From JAGVPT01 sp963827085 (lineage in GTDB: Bacteria > Bacteroidota > Ignavibacteria > UBA10030 > UBA8401), in assembly GCA_963827085.1 (NCBI GenBank), contig CAWGZY010000002.1:372001-436000 (forward strand): DNA of 64,000 nucleotides. Direction: 5' to 3'. The notes beneath the pieces are model-generated. The model worked only from the letters and a program-made list of their open reading frames with translations, was not told where the DNA came from and ran no database searches. The position numbers and the translations under genes were made by a program. Positions 56,124 to 64,000 of the stretch are shown here, piece after piece. Numbering within the stretch: the stretch's first letter is position 1; every line of letters begins with the position of its first letter.

Positions 56124-58622
56124 TTACTTCAACCGCAATATTTCCTTAATCGGCAGATCGCGCGACGATGTGCCGACAAGAATTTCATACGTTCCTTTCG
56201 ACGTTGCCCATTGGTGGTTAATGTCATCGTAATATGCAAAAGAAGATGTGTTCAGGTGCAGCGCGACGTTCTTTTTTTCTTTCGGCTGCAAAAAGACTTT
56301 TGCAAAGGCTTTCAATTCTTTTGTTGGGCGGAGAACTTTCGCGCTGTCGTCGTGAACGTACACCTGCACGACTTCCGCTCCGGCAACATCACTCGTATTC
56401 TCTACGCTGGCAGTCACGGTGTATTTATTGTCCGAACTCATCGGGACCGGCGTTATTGTTGCATCGGTAATGGAAAATTTTGCGTACGACAATCCGTAGC
56501 CAAACGGATACCGGACTCCGATATTTTTCGTATCGAAATGACGGTAGCCGACAAGGATGCCGTCGCTGTATTCCGTTTCGGCATTCGCTCCCGGATATGA
56601 ACCGTAGGCAGAACAGTCTTCCCATCTCTTCGGCATGGTCACGGGGAGTTTACCCGAAGGATTTGTCGTTCCGGAAAGGACCTCGGCAATTGCCTGAGCT
56701 CCTTCCTGACCGGGATACCACGCTTCCACGAGCGCGTTAACGTTGTCGATCCAATTCTCCATTACGATCTGCGCGCCCGCCTCAAGTATCACAACTGTAC
56801 GAGGGTTTGCTTTCGCAACCGCGTTGATCAAGTTTACCTGCGAGGCGGGCAGGTCTATCGAGGGACGGTCAAATCCTTCCGATTCCTGTAACTGCGAATC
56901 TCCGACAAACAACAGCACTGCATCGCTTCTTTTCGCGAGAGCAACCACGCCCGGTATTTTATCTTCACTCGGTTTTGCCAGTCCAAGACGAGCGACGGCT
57001 CCTCCCAGGTTTTGGAAATACTCCATTTTTATATCGTACGATTTTCCTGCTTCCATCACATAGGTTACGCTTCGCGCTTCTTCCGAATGCTGACTCCAGT
57101 TGTCGATCAACAATTGATTGTTGATATAGAATCGAACTCCGTCGTCTGTTGCGACGGAGAATTCGAATGTACCGGATTCTGTCGCATGGATGGTTCCCGT
57201 CCACCGGACGGAGAAACTGTCGGCACCGATTCCCGGGGCAGGGCTTTTTTCTCCCCAGTTAAAATTCACCATCGAATCGATCCGGCGCACCGCAGGCTCA
57301 CCGCGTAATTCTTCATTCGTAAAATACTCGCCGAGAAGGCCTTTCTTTCCCGGTTCGTTGGGCGGAGAAAGCAATTCGGCGCTGACCGGCTTGATCTGTC
57401 CCGCCGGTTCAGCCCCGATCGCGTAGTTGAACGTCGCCGACATTCCGTACATTCTCTTCAAGGCGTCGAGGGGCGATTCAGCGGGTGCCGGGTTCACCAT
57501 CGCGCTTCCGCCGCCGCCGGTGCGCGCAACAGCTGCATTCGGACCGATCACCGCTATCGATTTTAGCGACGACATGTTAAGGGGAAGAAGATTGTTTTCA
57601 TTTTTCAACAAAACAATTCCTGCACGCGCGACATCCAGCGCGACCGAACGCTGGGGGGCATCATCGGCTTTCGGTTTTTCAGACGGAGTTCCGTCGAACA
57701 GCCCGAGACGAAACATCACGCGAAGAATACGCCGGACCTTATCGTCGATTGTAGACTCGTTCACTGCTCGGTTTTTAATGAGCGGGAGGAGCTTTTCTTT
57801 GTTGAGGAATTCTCCAGTGGGCATTTCAAGGTCGAGGCCGTTGTTTGCAGTAGCCAGTGTGCTGTGCACAGCGCCCCAATCGGACATGACGAGTCCCCGA
57901 AACTGCCATTCCTTTTTCAACACATCCTGAAGAAGAAACGTATTTTCACTGCAGAAAGAGCCGTTCAGTTTGTTGTACGCCGACATTATCGCCATCGCTT
58001 CTCCTTCTTCAACCGCGGCTTTGAATGCGGGGAGATATATTTCATAGAGAGCGCGTTCTCCGACTTTGTTATTAATCCTGCCGCGTTCAGTTTCCTGATT
58101 GTTCGTCGCATAATGTTTCACGGTGGCAACAACATTTCCGCTTTGGACTCCCCGGACGTACAAAACGGCAGTACGAGAAGTCAGATACGGATCTTCGCCG
58201 TAGCTTTCGAAATTTCTTCCCCCTTGCGGAACACGATTGATGTTGATGCACGGCCCGAGGATAACATTGCGGTCCTTCGCTTTCACTTCCTGCGAAATCG
58301 CCCATCCGTATCGCCCTGCCAGCGCAGTATCCCACGTCGATGCGAGCATAATTGCTACGGGAAATGCGGTTGATGTTCCCCAACGGACTCCGACCGGACC
58401 GTCGGTCATTTTTAATTCCGGGATGCCGAGCCGGGCGTTGGTTTTGGTTCCAAATCCGGTTCCGCCTATCATATCTATCTTTTCTTCAAGAGTCATCTTT
58501 GAAATCAGGTCGTCAATACGCTGTTCAACCGGAGTTTGCGGATCTTTGTATCCGCCCGCAGCGGCGAACGACAGCTGAAACCCGAGAATTAATAGTGAGC
58601 TAAGCAAGAGAAAATGTTTCAT
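56124..58622 (-). CDS. Glycoside hydrolase family 3 beta-glucosidase with PA14 insert
   Basis: 832 residues with a signal peptide. The N-terminal GH3 domain has KMTLEEKIDMIGGTGF, TDGPVGVRWG, YATNNQETERGRIN and the nucleophile D248 in GLVMSDWGAVH. The second domain has RSDAVLLFVGDSQLQESEGFDR. A PA14 domain (about residues 410-540, LLGEYFTNEELRG ... DDGVRFYINNQLLIDNW) is inserted in the second domain, which usually tunes pocket and oligosaccharide choice. A fibronectin-III-like domain ends the protein. Exported beta-glucosidase or related exo-glycosidase. The likely start is the ATG at 58622. Confidence 0.94.
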   Translation of the reverse strand: MKHFLLLSSLLILGFQLSFAAAGGYKDPQTPVEQRIDDLISKMTLEEKIDMIGGTGFGTKTNARLGIPELKMTDGPVGVRWGTSTAFPVAIMLASTWDTALAGRYGWAISQEVKAKDRNVILGPCININRVPQGGRNFESYGEDPYLTSRTAVLYVRGVQSGNVVATVKHYATNNQETERGRINNKVGERALYEIYLPAFKAAVEEGEAMAIMSAYNKLNGSFCSENTFLLQDVLKKEWQFRGLVMSDWGAVHSTLATANNGLDLEMPTGEFLNKEKLLPLIKNRAVNESTIDDKVRRILRVMFRLGLFDGTPSEKPKADDAPQRSVALDVARAGIVLLKNENNLLPLNMSSLKSIAVIGPNAAVARTGGGGSAMVNPAPAESPLDALKRMYGMSATFNYAIGAEPAGQIKPVSAELLSPPNEPGKKGLLGEYFTNEELRGEPAVRRIDSMVNFNWGEKSPAPGIGADSFSVRWTGTIHATESGTFEFSVATDDGVRFYINNQLLIDNWSQHSEEARSVTYVMEAGKSYDIKMEYFQNLGGAVARLGLAKPSEDKIPGVVALAKRSDAVLLFVGDSQLQESEGFDRPSIDLPASQVNLINAVAKANPRTVVILEAGAQIVMENWIDNVNALVEAWYPGQEGAQAIAEVLSGTTNPSGKLPVTMPKRWEDCSAYGSYPGANAETEYSDGILVGYRHFDTKNIGVRYPFGYGLSYAKFSITDATITPVPMSSDNKYTVTASVENTSDVAGAEVVQVYVHDDSAKVLRPTKELKAFAKVFLQPKEKKNVALHLNTSSFAYYDDINHQWATSKGTYEILVGTSSRDLPIKEILRLK

Positions 58623-58671
58623 GGAATTGATCCTTTGTCTATGTGAGAGAGAAATTATCCTGATTACACCT

Positions 58672-58696
58672 CGTTCCCAAATTCCATTTGGGAACG
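58672..58696. repeat. CGTTCCCAAATTCCATTTGGGAACG hairpin (arms 58672-58696)
   Basis: Inverted arms CGTTCCCAAA and TTTGGGAACG with a short loop, in the spacer between the GH3 gene and the duplicated-domain gene. A further CCCTCCCCTG/CAGGGGGAGAG repeat follows to about 58850. Confidence 0.75.
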
Positions 58697-58863
58697 CTCA
58701 TTGACCCCACCTTCGAAGGAGTCTCCAAAGGAGCACCTCGTGCCTTCGGACCTGACCCTCCCCTGTTCCCGTAAAAAGCACGGGACGTAAAAAATGCGCA
58801 GGGGAGAATCAGTCCTCTCCACCTTCCAGGGGGAGAGATAGTGTGCGGGGCAAACAACATGTT

Positions 58864-59700
58864 TCATTTTTCATCTCCGGTCCCTTTTTCCCGCTCCAAA
58901 ACTTTGGGAATGAGCAACGATGGCTGATGCCGGGCTGAGTCGGCAGCTCTTTTTCGTGAAGCGCCGATTGCCGTGATTGCCCGCTCGTAAGCGTCGTCGT
59001 ACCGAACTCTTTTTGCCATCAACTCCCGTTCGTAGAATTCTGTCGCAATGGAGAATTCCGTTTCTTCGCACGATATTTGTCCGTCGATCCAAATTTCGTT
59101 TGCGGGAATAAAATGGCATGCCAGGTCATTATCGCTCATGCCGAAATCGGGATAGATGTCCCGGCGCACTGCCGCTCCGTCGACGATCCAGACGGAAATG
59201 TCGCCGCGGCTTCCGAGGGGAACGCGGTAGATATTACGAAGAACTATCGAATCCGGAAGATCCGCTATTTCTTTCACCCCGTCGCAATCAGTCGGTGAAA
59301 CGCGGGGAAGCTCCCGCTCGTGTGCGCGGGCCATAGAATCGTCCGCGCGGCGCATACCACGCTCGAGTTCCAGAGCACGATTGTGCGCGTTCTCGTACGA
59401 CATTCCCTGACGGGCCATCAACGAACGCTCGAGGAATTCGTGGGCGACCGTATACTCGAATTCCTCAGCAGCAATTGCATTGTCGATCCATATTTCGTGA
59501 TGAGGGATGAACGGATACCGTTGAGGGTTTCCCCCATATAAAAATGGGGGGTACACATCACGCCTCACGACAGCCCCATCGACGATCCACACGTTGATCC
59601 CTTCCCTCATCCCCATGTGAAGCCGGTACACCCCGTTGACGCGCTGAGCTGCCGCTTCACCGCCGAGGAGGAAGAGTAAGAGTAGAATATATTTGCTCAT
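58864..59700 (-). CDS. Secreted protein with an internally duplicated domain of unknown function
   Basis: 278 residues with a signal peptide (1-18). Two ~85-residue copies start at about residues 35 and 168. Each reads VWIVDGAxVRRDxYPxF ... FIPxxEIWIDxxIxxEExE ... ExxERxLMxxxxxYxxAxxRA. The first copy contains HEFLE at 87-91, resembling a zinc-protease HExxE; in the second the His is a Thr (TEFYE), so only the first could bind metal. No family recognised. The spacing suggests it stands in its own unit between GH3 and M28 genes. Confidence 0.7.
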   Translation of the reverse strand: MSKYILLLLFLLGGEAAAQRVNGVYRLHMGMREGINVWIVDGAVVRRDVYPPFLYGGNPQRYPFIPHHEIWIDNAIAAEEFEYTVAHEFLERSLMARQGMSYENAHNRALELERGMRRADDSMARAHERELPRVSPTDCDGVKEIADLPDSIVLRNIYRVPLGSRGDISVWIVDGAAVRRDIYPDFGMSDNDLACHFIPANEIWIDGQISCEETEFSIATEFYERELMAKRVRYDDAYERAITAIGASRKRAADSARHQPSLLIPKVLEREKGTGDEK

Positions 59701-59798
59701 TACTTTGAGAAAGGTTATAAGTTGTAAGTTATAAGCTATGTAATTTCCGTCCTACATTTAAAGATTAAAGAGATTCAATGTACAACTTATAACTACAT

Positions 59799-61850
59799 TC
59801 ACCGCCACTTCACAACTCCCACCTTCACGAGGTCTTCCAGATAATGGGCAACAATATTTACCTCGATCGGTGCGTACTCTGCACTCAAAGCATTCCGAAT
59901 ATCCGAAACCGTCCGCTTTCCATCGATGAAATTGACAAGCTCGAACCGTTCGTCGCCGCCGAGCGTAAAGTCCGGGGAACTATAATAGAGCGAGTCATTC
60001 CCTTTCAGTTTGCCGGCTGGAAGGCCAAAATCGAGGGGTCCTCTCGTCAGTCGGACGGGAACGCGTTCATCGGGATTGACTATACTTGCCAGCGAATTCT
60101 CTTTTGCACCTCGCTGCAAAGCCGCCGTGCGAAGTTCTTTTGCGAAATATTCTTCCTGTTGTTGAATTTCGCCGGCCTCCGAAGTTACTTCCCCTGTAAC
60201 GCGCTTACTTGAATTGAATGTCAATACCGACTTAAGCGTTTCTATCTCCCATCCGGCCCGATGCTCCACAATATTGACGGCGTCTCCCCATGCTGTGGCG
60301 ATGTCTTTCGCATCTGCCGCTGCGATATGCTGCAGAGCCCGCCTTCCGTCGTCGGCCAAACGTTTGGCCGAGTTTGCGGCTGTGAGATGAACGAGGTCAA
60401 TTGCCTGATCCTCATCCAGGCTGGCCAGATACAACATCGTACCTGTAGAAATGACTTCGCACCGTTCCAGCTCGACGGGGTCGACCTTGTCCGGCGTATC
60501 TTCCGAAGTGTGGTGTGCGTAGTCGGAGTGGCTGAACATGACCCCCGGAATTTTTCTGTCGATAAACATCATATGGTCGCTGCCGCCGGTATACGGTGTA
60601 ATACGGTAGTTGAATTCCGACAGACTCCCGCGCGGAGTTCGGATGTCCATGCCGTCCACCATGTGCGCCATATTCTCCACTACATCGTTGAGTACAGACG
60701 GATTCGAATCCGGCGTTCTGGTAATTCCCATTTTTGAATGGAGAAGATCGAGGTTTTCGCCGACCATATCCATGTTGATATTCGCGAGAAATTTTCCGCC
60801 GAGCGACGGGCCGACAAGCTCCGGGTGCGCGTCGATGTACGGCATCGTTCCGTTCCATTCCGGCACCCATAAGAACCGGAACGACCGTTTCGGCTTTGGC
60901 AAGCGTCCATCGCCGGTCAATTCCTTCAGCGTGCGGGCAATGTCAAGTATAGCGCCCGAGCCGCTCGCGTTGTCGTTGGCAGATTCTTTGGGATGGTCGA
61001 GGTGCGCGCTGAAGACAAGTTCTTCGTCGGGGCGTTCTGTGCCGCGGATATGCGCAACAACGACATCCATAAAATACGGCTCAAGCCCGATTCCTTTCAC
61101 CTGCCCGTGCACCACGACTTTCTTTCCGGAGAGAAGCATGTCGCGCAGCTTTGTCCCCTGCCTGCTGGTGAGGTTGAACCCAAAAGTTACCCGGCTCAGT
61201 TCATCTGTCCTCGGCCACATGCCGGTGTACTGAAGCATATCGGGATGTTCCTTTGCACGGTCATCGTCGAGAAAACAGACAACGGCTTTCGCGCCGTATT
61301 TCAAAACCGCAAGGCGGTGGACGGTGCCGCCGTACCCCGTTGCCAGGACAATCTTCCCCTTCACATTTTTTCCATGATAATCTTCATCTTTCTCGCCGCT
61401 GCCAACCCACACAAGCTCGGCAGTGGCATCGCCGGGATTAGAATACGTCATCACACTCATTGCGATTTCCGGATAGCCGACAATCCGTTCATCGTACGGC
61501 TCAACCATACGAAGCTCTGCCCAGGAAATATCCCAGCCCGAAGGCGATTGCCAGGTTTGGTATATAACTTTTCCGTCCGATTTAAATGTCTCGATGTACG
61601 CATCTTTCTCGGAGAAACCATAACTGCGAAGCTTTCCAAGAACATAATTGGCTGCATCCCTGTATTGCCGTGAACCTTGAATGCGATGATACCGCGTGAT
61701 CTGGTACACGTGTTCCTTCGCAAGCTCGCCGCTGAGAGATTCGTGCAAAAGATCGCGTGTTTTGTTATCGAGGAGGATTGATTGTTCCTGGCTGATAAGA
61801 GGGAGAATGAACATGACTGCAGCCACGGTAACTGCAAAAATAGTTTTCAT
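59799..61850 (-). CDS. M28-family zinc peptidase with PA-like and PqqD-like domains
   Basis: 683 residues with a signal peptide. The PA-like domain (about 130-220) precedes the M28 catalytic domain with metal ligands in FSAHLDHPKESANDNASGSGA (His, Asp), a VPEWNGTMPY region, NINMDMVGEN (Asp) and FSHSDYAHHTSEDTPDKVD (His). Aminopeptidase or carboxypeptidase activity outside the cytoplasm is expected. The last ~65 residues (LVNFIDGKRTVSDIRNALS ... DLVKVGVVKWR) resemble a PqqD-type winged helix, an unusual addition. Stop at 59799; start ATG at 61850. Confidence 0.88.
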   Translation of the reverse strand: MKTIFAVTVAAVMFILPLISQEQSILLDNKTRDLLHESLSGELAKEHVYQITRYHRIQGSRQYRDAANYVLGKLRSYGFSEKDAYIETFKSDGKVIYQTWQSPSGWDISWAELRMVEPYDERIVGYPEIAMSVMTYSNPGDATAELVWVGSGEKDEDYHGKNVKGKIVLATGYGGTVHRLAVLKYGAKAVVCFLDDDRAKEHPDMLQYTGMWPRTDELSRVTFGFNLTSRQGTKLRDMLLSGKKVVVHGQVKGIGLEPYFMDVVVAHIRGTERPDEELVFSAHLDHPKESANDNASGSGAILDIARTLKELTGDGRLPKPKRSFRFLWVPEWNGTMPYIDAHPELVGPSLGGKFLANINMDMVGENLDLLHSKMGITRTPDSNPSVLNDVVENMAHMVDGMDIRTPRGSLSEFNYRITPYTGGSDHMMFIDRKIPGVMFSHSDYAHHTSEDTPDKVDPVELERCEVISTGTMLYLASLDEDQAIDLVHLTAANSAKRLADDGRRALQHIAAADAKDIATAWGDAVNIVEHRAGWEIETLKSVLTFNSSKRVTGEVTSEAGEIQQQEEYFAKELRTAALQRGAKENSLASIVNPDERVPVRLTRGPLDFGLPAGKLKGNDSLYYSSPDFTLGGDERFELVNFIDGKRTVSDIRNALSAEYAPIEVNIVAHYLEDLVKVGVVKWR

Positions 61851-61936
61851 GAATTTTCCTTTTACAATCGGGCTTTGAATTTACAATTTGAGAGTCCTGA
61901 ATAATCCCAATAGCAGGTTCCTGAAAAACACTTTTA

Positions 61937-62190
61937 TGAGCCACTAAGCCGCGAAGGCACGAAATAATTTTAAGCAAATCGCTATCTCAACCGTTGATGA
62001 TATTGACGACAATAGTTTTTTACTCTAATTTCTTAGTGTCGTTGCGTCTTCTGCCGACCCGAAGGGTTCCTTTGGAAAGGTATCTCCCAACGGGATCGCT
62101 TCGCGAACTTCGTGAGCGGCAAGCTGTATGGACTTTTTCATCATCCTGCTTGAATCTAAAACAGAATCTTTGCGTCTTGGCGAGAGACCA
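61937..62190. repeat. Dispersed repeat block overlapping the end of the DinB-like gene
   Basis: CCACTAAGCCGCGAAGGCACG, CTTAGTGTCGTTGCGTCTTC, a CCCAACGGGATCGCTTCGCG segment and CTTTGCGTCTTGGCGAGAG are all relatives of the GCAAAG/GGCG repeats. The block includes the stop codon and last ~50 codons of the DinB-like gene, which run through it. Confidence 0.65.
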
Positions 62191-62699
62191 TTTTTCATAC
62201 GGCTCAATTTTTCTTTTTGACGGCGTTTAAGAAGTTGAATCTGTCCGGCATGATACAAATCGTGAGAGGCTATACCGGAAATGGTTTGCCGGGTTGTCCA
62301 TGTGCTGCCGGTTGGATTTTTCTTGAGGTCGGAAGAAGTCAATCCCGCAATTGCGTTGCGCATCGACCGGTGGGTTTCGTCGAGAAGTGCAATGTCTGCG
62401 CGCCATGCTTTTTCGTTTGCAACCATCGGGCGTTTGAACCAGTTGCTCCCTTTCAACGGGAAGGAGCCTTTTTTCTCGTTTAACAGCCTTCGCCGCACAA
62501 TGTATTTCCAGTATGCGCAGTGAACGACAATTTCCCAAATATTGTGGCGGACGGGGGATGGCCTCCAGGCAGCCTGATCGAAGTTCAACCCTTTGATCGA
62601 GCCGCGGAGGTTTGTTCCGTGCCATGCCCGTTTTTTGTACGACTCATCGATGATTTGAAGAAGAACCCGAATCGACTCTGGGGTGCTGTTACGCTTCAT
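62025..62699 (-). CDS. DinB-like protein with a repeat-encoded C-terminal extension
   Basis: 224 residues. The DinB four-helix bundle (about 1-172) has NIWEIVVHCAYWKYIVRRRL and IASHDLYHAGQIQLLKRRQKEK, with metal-type histidines in the two segments. The remaining ~50 residues, SPRRKDSVLDSSRMMKK through TTLRN, are encoded by the 61937-62190 repeat, so the original protein probably ended near KLSRMKN. DinB-family proteins are damage- or stress-linked, possibly thiol transferases. The ATG overlaps the stop of the upstream alkyltransferase-like gene as TAATG. Confidence 0.85.
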   Translation of the reverse strand: MKRNSTPESIRVLLQIIDESYKKRAWHGTNLRGSIKGLNFDQAAWRPSPVRHNIWEIVVHCAYWKYIVRRRLLNEKKGSFPLKGSNWFKRPMVANEKAWRADIALLDETHRSMRNAIAGLTSSDLKKNPTGSTWTTRQTISGIASHDLYHAGQIQLLKRRQKEKLSRMKNGLSPRRKDSVLDSSRMMKKSIQLAAHEVREAIPLGDTFPKEPFGSAEDATTLRN

Positions 62700-63052
62700 T
62701 AGGACGTCCTCTCAAGCCACGGCATCACACCAAATTTTTCCATGTCCACTTTCCCCTTCTCAAAAACCACTCCTTCTTTTTCTAAGAGCATTTTTTGTTT
62801 TCTGTATCTGGCGGTTTTCAGGGGAAAGGAAATTTTTCCTTGAGCGTTGATGACCCGCTGCCATGGAACGCCCGAGTTGTGCGGAAGATTGTGCAATGCG
62901 TATCCTATAAGACGCTGTTGTCCGGGAAGTCCGGTCAGGCTGGCGACGTCGGCGTACGATGCAACTTTGCCTTTGGGAATCTGTCTCACCGTTTCCCAGA
63001 TTCGCTGATACGTGCTTTGCTCTTTGGGCATTGACAGTGCAAGTCCGATCAC
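62699..63052 (-). CDS. Alkyltransferase-like (ATL) DNA-repair protein, MGMT family
   Basis: 117 residues; Met8 (63031) is an alternative start. It matches the MGMT/ATL fold: QRIWETVRQIPKGKVASYADVA, GLPGQQRLIGYALHNLPHNSGVPWQRVINAQGKIS. The active-site PCHR of O6-alkylguanine transferases is replaced by PWQR, so it is an ATL. It binds alkylated guanine without transfer and directs it to excision repair. The TAA stop overlaps the next gene's ATG by one base (TAATG), indicating translational coupling with the DinB-like gene. Confidence 0.93.
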   Translation of the reverse strand: MIGLALSMPKEQSTYQRIWETVRQIPKGKVASYADVASLTGLPGQQRLIGYALHNLPHNSGVPWQRVINAQGKISFPLKTARYRKQKMLLEKEGVVFEKGKVDMEKFGVMPWLERTS

Positions 63053-63115
63053 AAAAACGCGGAGAAGTATTGAAGATTTATTTTCCTTCTCCGCGTCTTG
63101 GCGGTCAAACGTTTG

Positions 63116-63811
63116 TTACTTAATCCCCAGCAGCTCTATTTCAAATATCAGCACGGCATTCGGCGCGATTTGCCCCCCTGCACCTTGCTCGCCGTACGCG
63201 ATGTCAGCGGGAATGACAATCTGCCATTTCGATCCAACAGGCATCAACTGCAGTGCTTCGGACAAACCTTTAATGACGCCGCCGACTGGAAACACAACAG
63301 GCTCGCCACGCTTATAAGAATTATCGAACTCCGTTCCGTCCATCAACGTACCGCGATAATTCAATGAAACTTTGTCGTTCGCTGTCGGTTTCTTGCCGTT
63401 CCCCATCGTCAATACTTTATATTGGAGTCCACTCGGCAGCGTTATAACCCCGTCTTTCTTCTTATTCTCAGCAAGAAAAGCTTCTCCGTCCTTCTTATTT
63501 TTTTCGCCTGCCGCTTTCATTTTCTCGGCATGTGTCGCCATCATTTGCGTTTGAAATGCCATCATGACGGATCGCGCTTGGACGTCAGTCAACATCGGTT
63601 TGCCGTCGCCGGTCATATCTTTGAGCGCTTGCGCCAGTACATCGGGGTTGACGTCGATCATCTGTCCCTTTAAATTCCTCCCGATGTCCATACCAATGCT
63701 GTAGCTGACGCTATCCTGCAATGTTTTCAATTCCGTTTTATGCTGCGTGCTTTGGCATGCGGGCAATATGATACTAAGCCCAAGCACTCCGATCAATTTG
63801 GCGTATTTCAT
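63116..63811 (-). CDS. FKBP-type peptidyl-prolyl isomerase (Mip/FkpA-like lipoprotein)
   Basis: 231 residues. A signal peptide with lipobox LPAC (Cys19) gives a lipoprotein. The N-terminal Mip-like dimerisation segment (about 30-110, SVSYSIGMDIGRNLKGQMI) has a long helix with a Lys/Glu-rich stretch. The FKBP domain follows (about 140-231) with VSLNYRGTLMDGTEFDNSYKRGEP, the active-site YRG/DNS, FPVGGVIKGLSEALQLMPVGSKW and IPADIAYGEQGAGGQIAPNAVLIFEIELL. It assists folding of exported proteins in the periplasm. Confidence 0.95.
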   Translation of the reverse strand: MKYAKLIGVLGLSIILPACQSTQHKTELKTLQDSVSYSIGMDIGRNLKGQMIDVNPDVLAQALKDMTGDGKPMLTDVQARSVMMAFQTQMMATHAEKMKAAGEKNKKDGEAFLAENKKKDGVITLPSGLQYKVLTMGNGKKPTANDKVSLNYRGTLMDGTEFDNSYKRGEPVVFPVGGVIKGLSEALQLMPVGSKWQIVIPADIAYGEQGAGGQIAPNAVLIFEIELLGIK

Positions 63812-64000
63812 TACGTGGTTCCTTCATAAATGTGTTTGTAGAAGAGAGAACGGTGCTTCTTTCTTTTTGGATAATAATTATAATACGATTTTTAAAGGCC
63901 TTATTCAAATAGAGGCAGGGGAAAGGAGTAAATGGTTAAAAAGAATCAAAACGGAATGAAATCTCCCCAATTTTCAATGCCAACCGAATACAGAACAACG

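Noticed and set aside
1..64000. tRNA or rRNA genes
   Set aside because: No cloverleaf or rRNA signature was found by eye; a tRNA scan would settle this.

Overview
The window comes from a Gram-negative bacterium of the Bacteroidota/Chlorobi/Ignavibacteria assemblage. The best evidence is four secreted proteins ending in the type IX secretion sorting domain, with the QNYPNPFNPSTTI-type motif typical of Ignavibacteria-like genomes. Outer-membrane porins, a TolC-type channel and a lipoprotein-sorting-like protein agree with this. Placement is by motif only; no rRNA or tRNA gene was recognised.

Layout. 1-2780 (minus strand): potassium-pump operon with a 31-residue membrane peptide, KdpF, KdpA and the start of KdpB. 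3280-7412 (minus): two type IX cargo proteins. 7820-15690 (plus): Gfo/Idh/MocA oxidoreductase, small secreted protein, GT39-like glycosyltransferase, ABC-2 exporter pair, PTR2/POT-type transporter and a LolA-like protein. 15839-18431 (plus): DtxR-family repressor with a perfect 16-bp operator-like palindrome in front of it, NRAMP metal transporter and a universal stress protein. 18679-20052: OprB-like porin.

20111-30460 (minus) is a metal-homeostasis island. A CzcCBA-type efflux system (TolC, adaptor, RND pump, DUF190) lies next to a zinc/manganese uptake cluster (permease, binding protein, frameshifted porin, Cys/His-rich small protein). No ATPase gene accompanies the uptake permease. 31140-37779 (plus): a type IX beta-propeller-like protein, a YCII protein, a GH31 glycosidase and a GH172/DUF2961 protein, suggesting extracytoplasmic glycan breakdown.

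38756-51574 is the signalling region: a GAF-PP2C phosphatase, an IS110-family insertion sequence, a two-domain ABM-like protein, and three serine/threonine kinases in a row. The first kinase is frameshifted. The second ends in TPRs and the third in a beta-propeller. Between the second and third lies the most unusual structure here: four exact 137-bp tandem units. Each encodes the first 20 residues of the kinase plus a 26-residue tail, and each ends in a TGA overlapping the next ATG. A metallophosphoesterase follows.

51905-63811: an FG-GAP type IX protein, a RhuM-Fic protein with a zinc-ribbon partner, a frameshifted ORF6N gene bracketed by composite palindromic repeats, a GH3 glucosidase with PA14 domain, a duplicated-domain secreted protein, an M28 peptidase with a PqqD-like tail, a DinB-like protein overlapping an alkyltransferase-like protein, and an FKBP isomerase.

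Intergenic DNA is rich in short dispersed repeats of several families: CGTTCCCAA hairpins, GCAAAG/GGCGC repeats, TTCTCCCGCCG hairpins, a 17-bp terminal-inverted-repeat element, and CAATGATCAA hairpins. Several sit directly at gene starts or ends and distort apparent gene boundaries. Three otherwise good genes carry single-base frameshifts, which could be assembly errors or real lesions.
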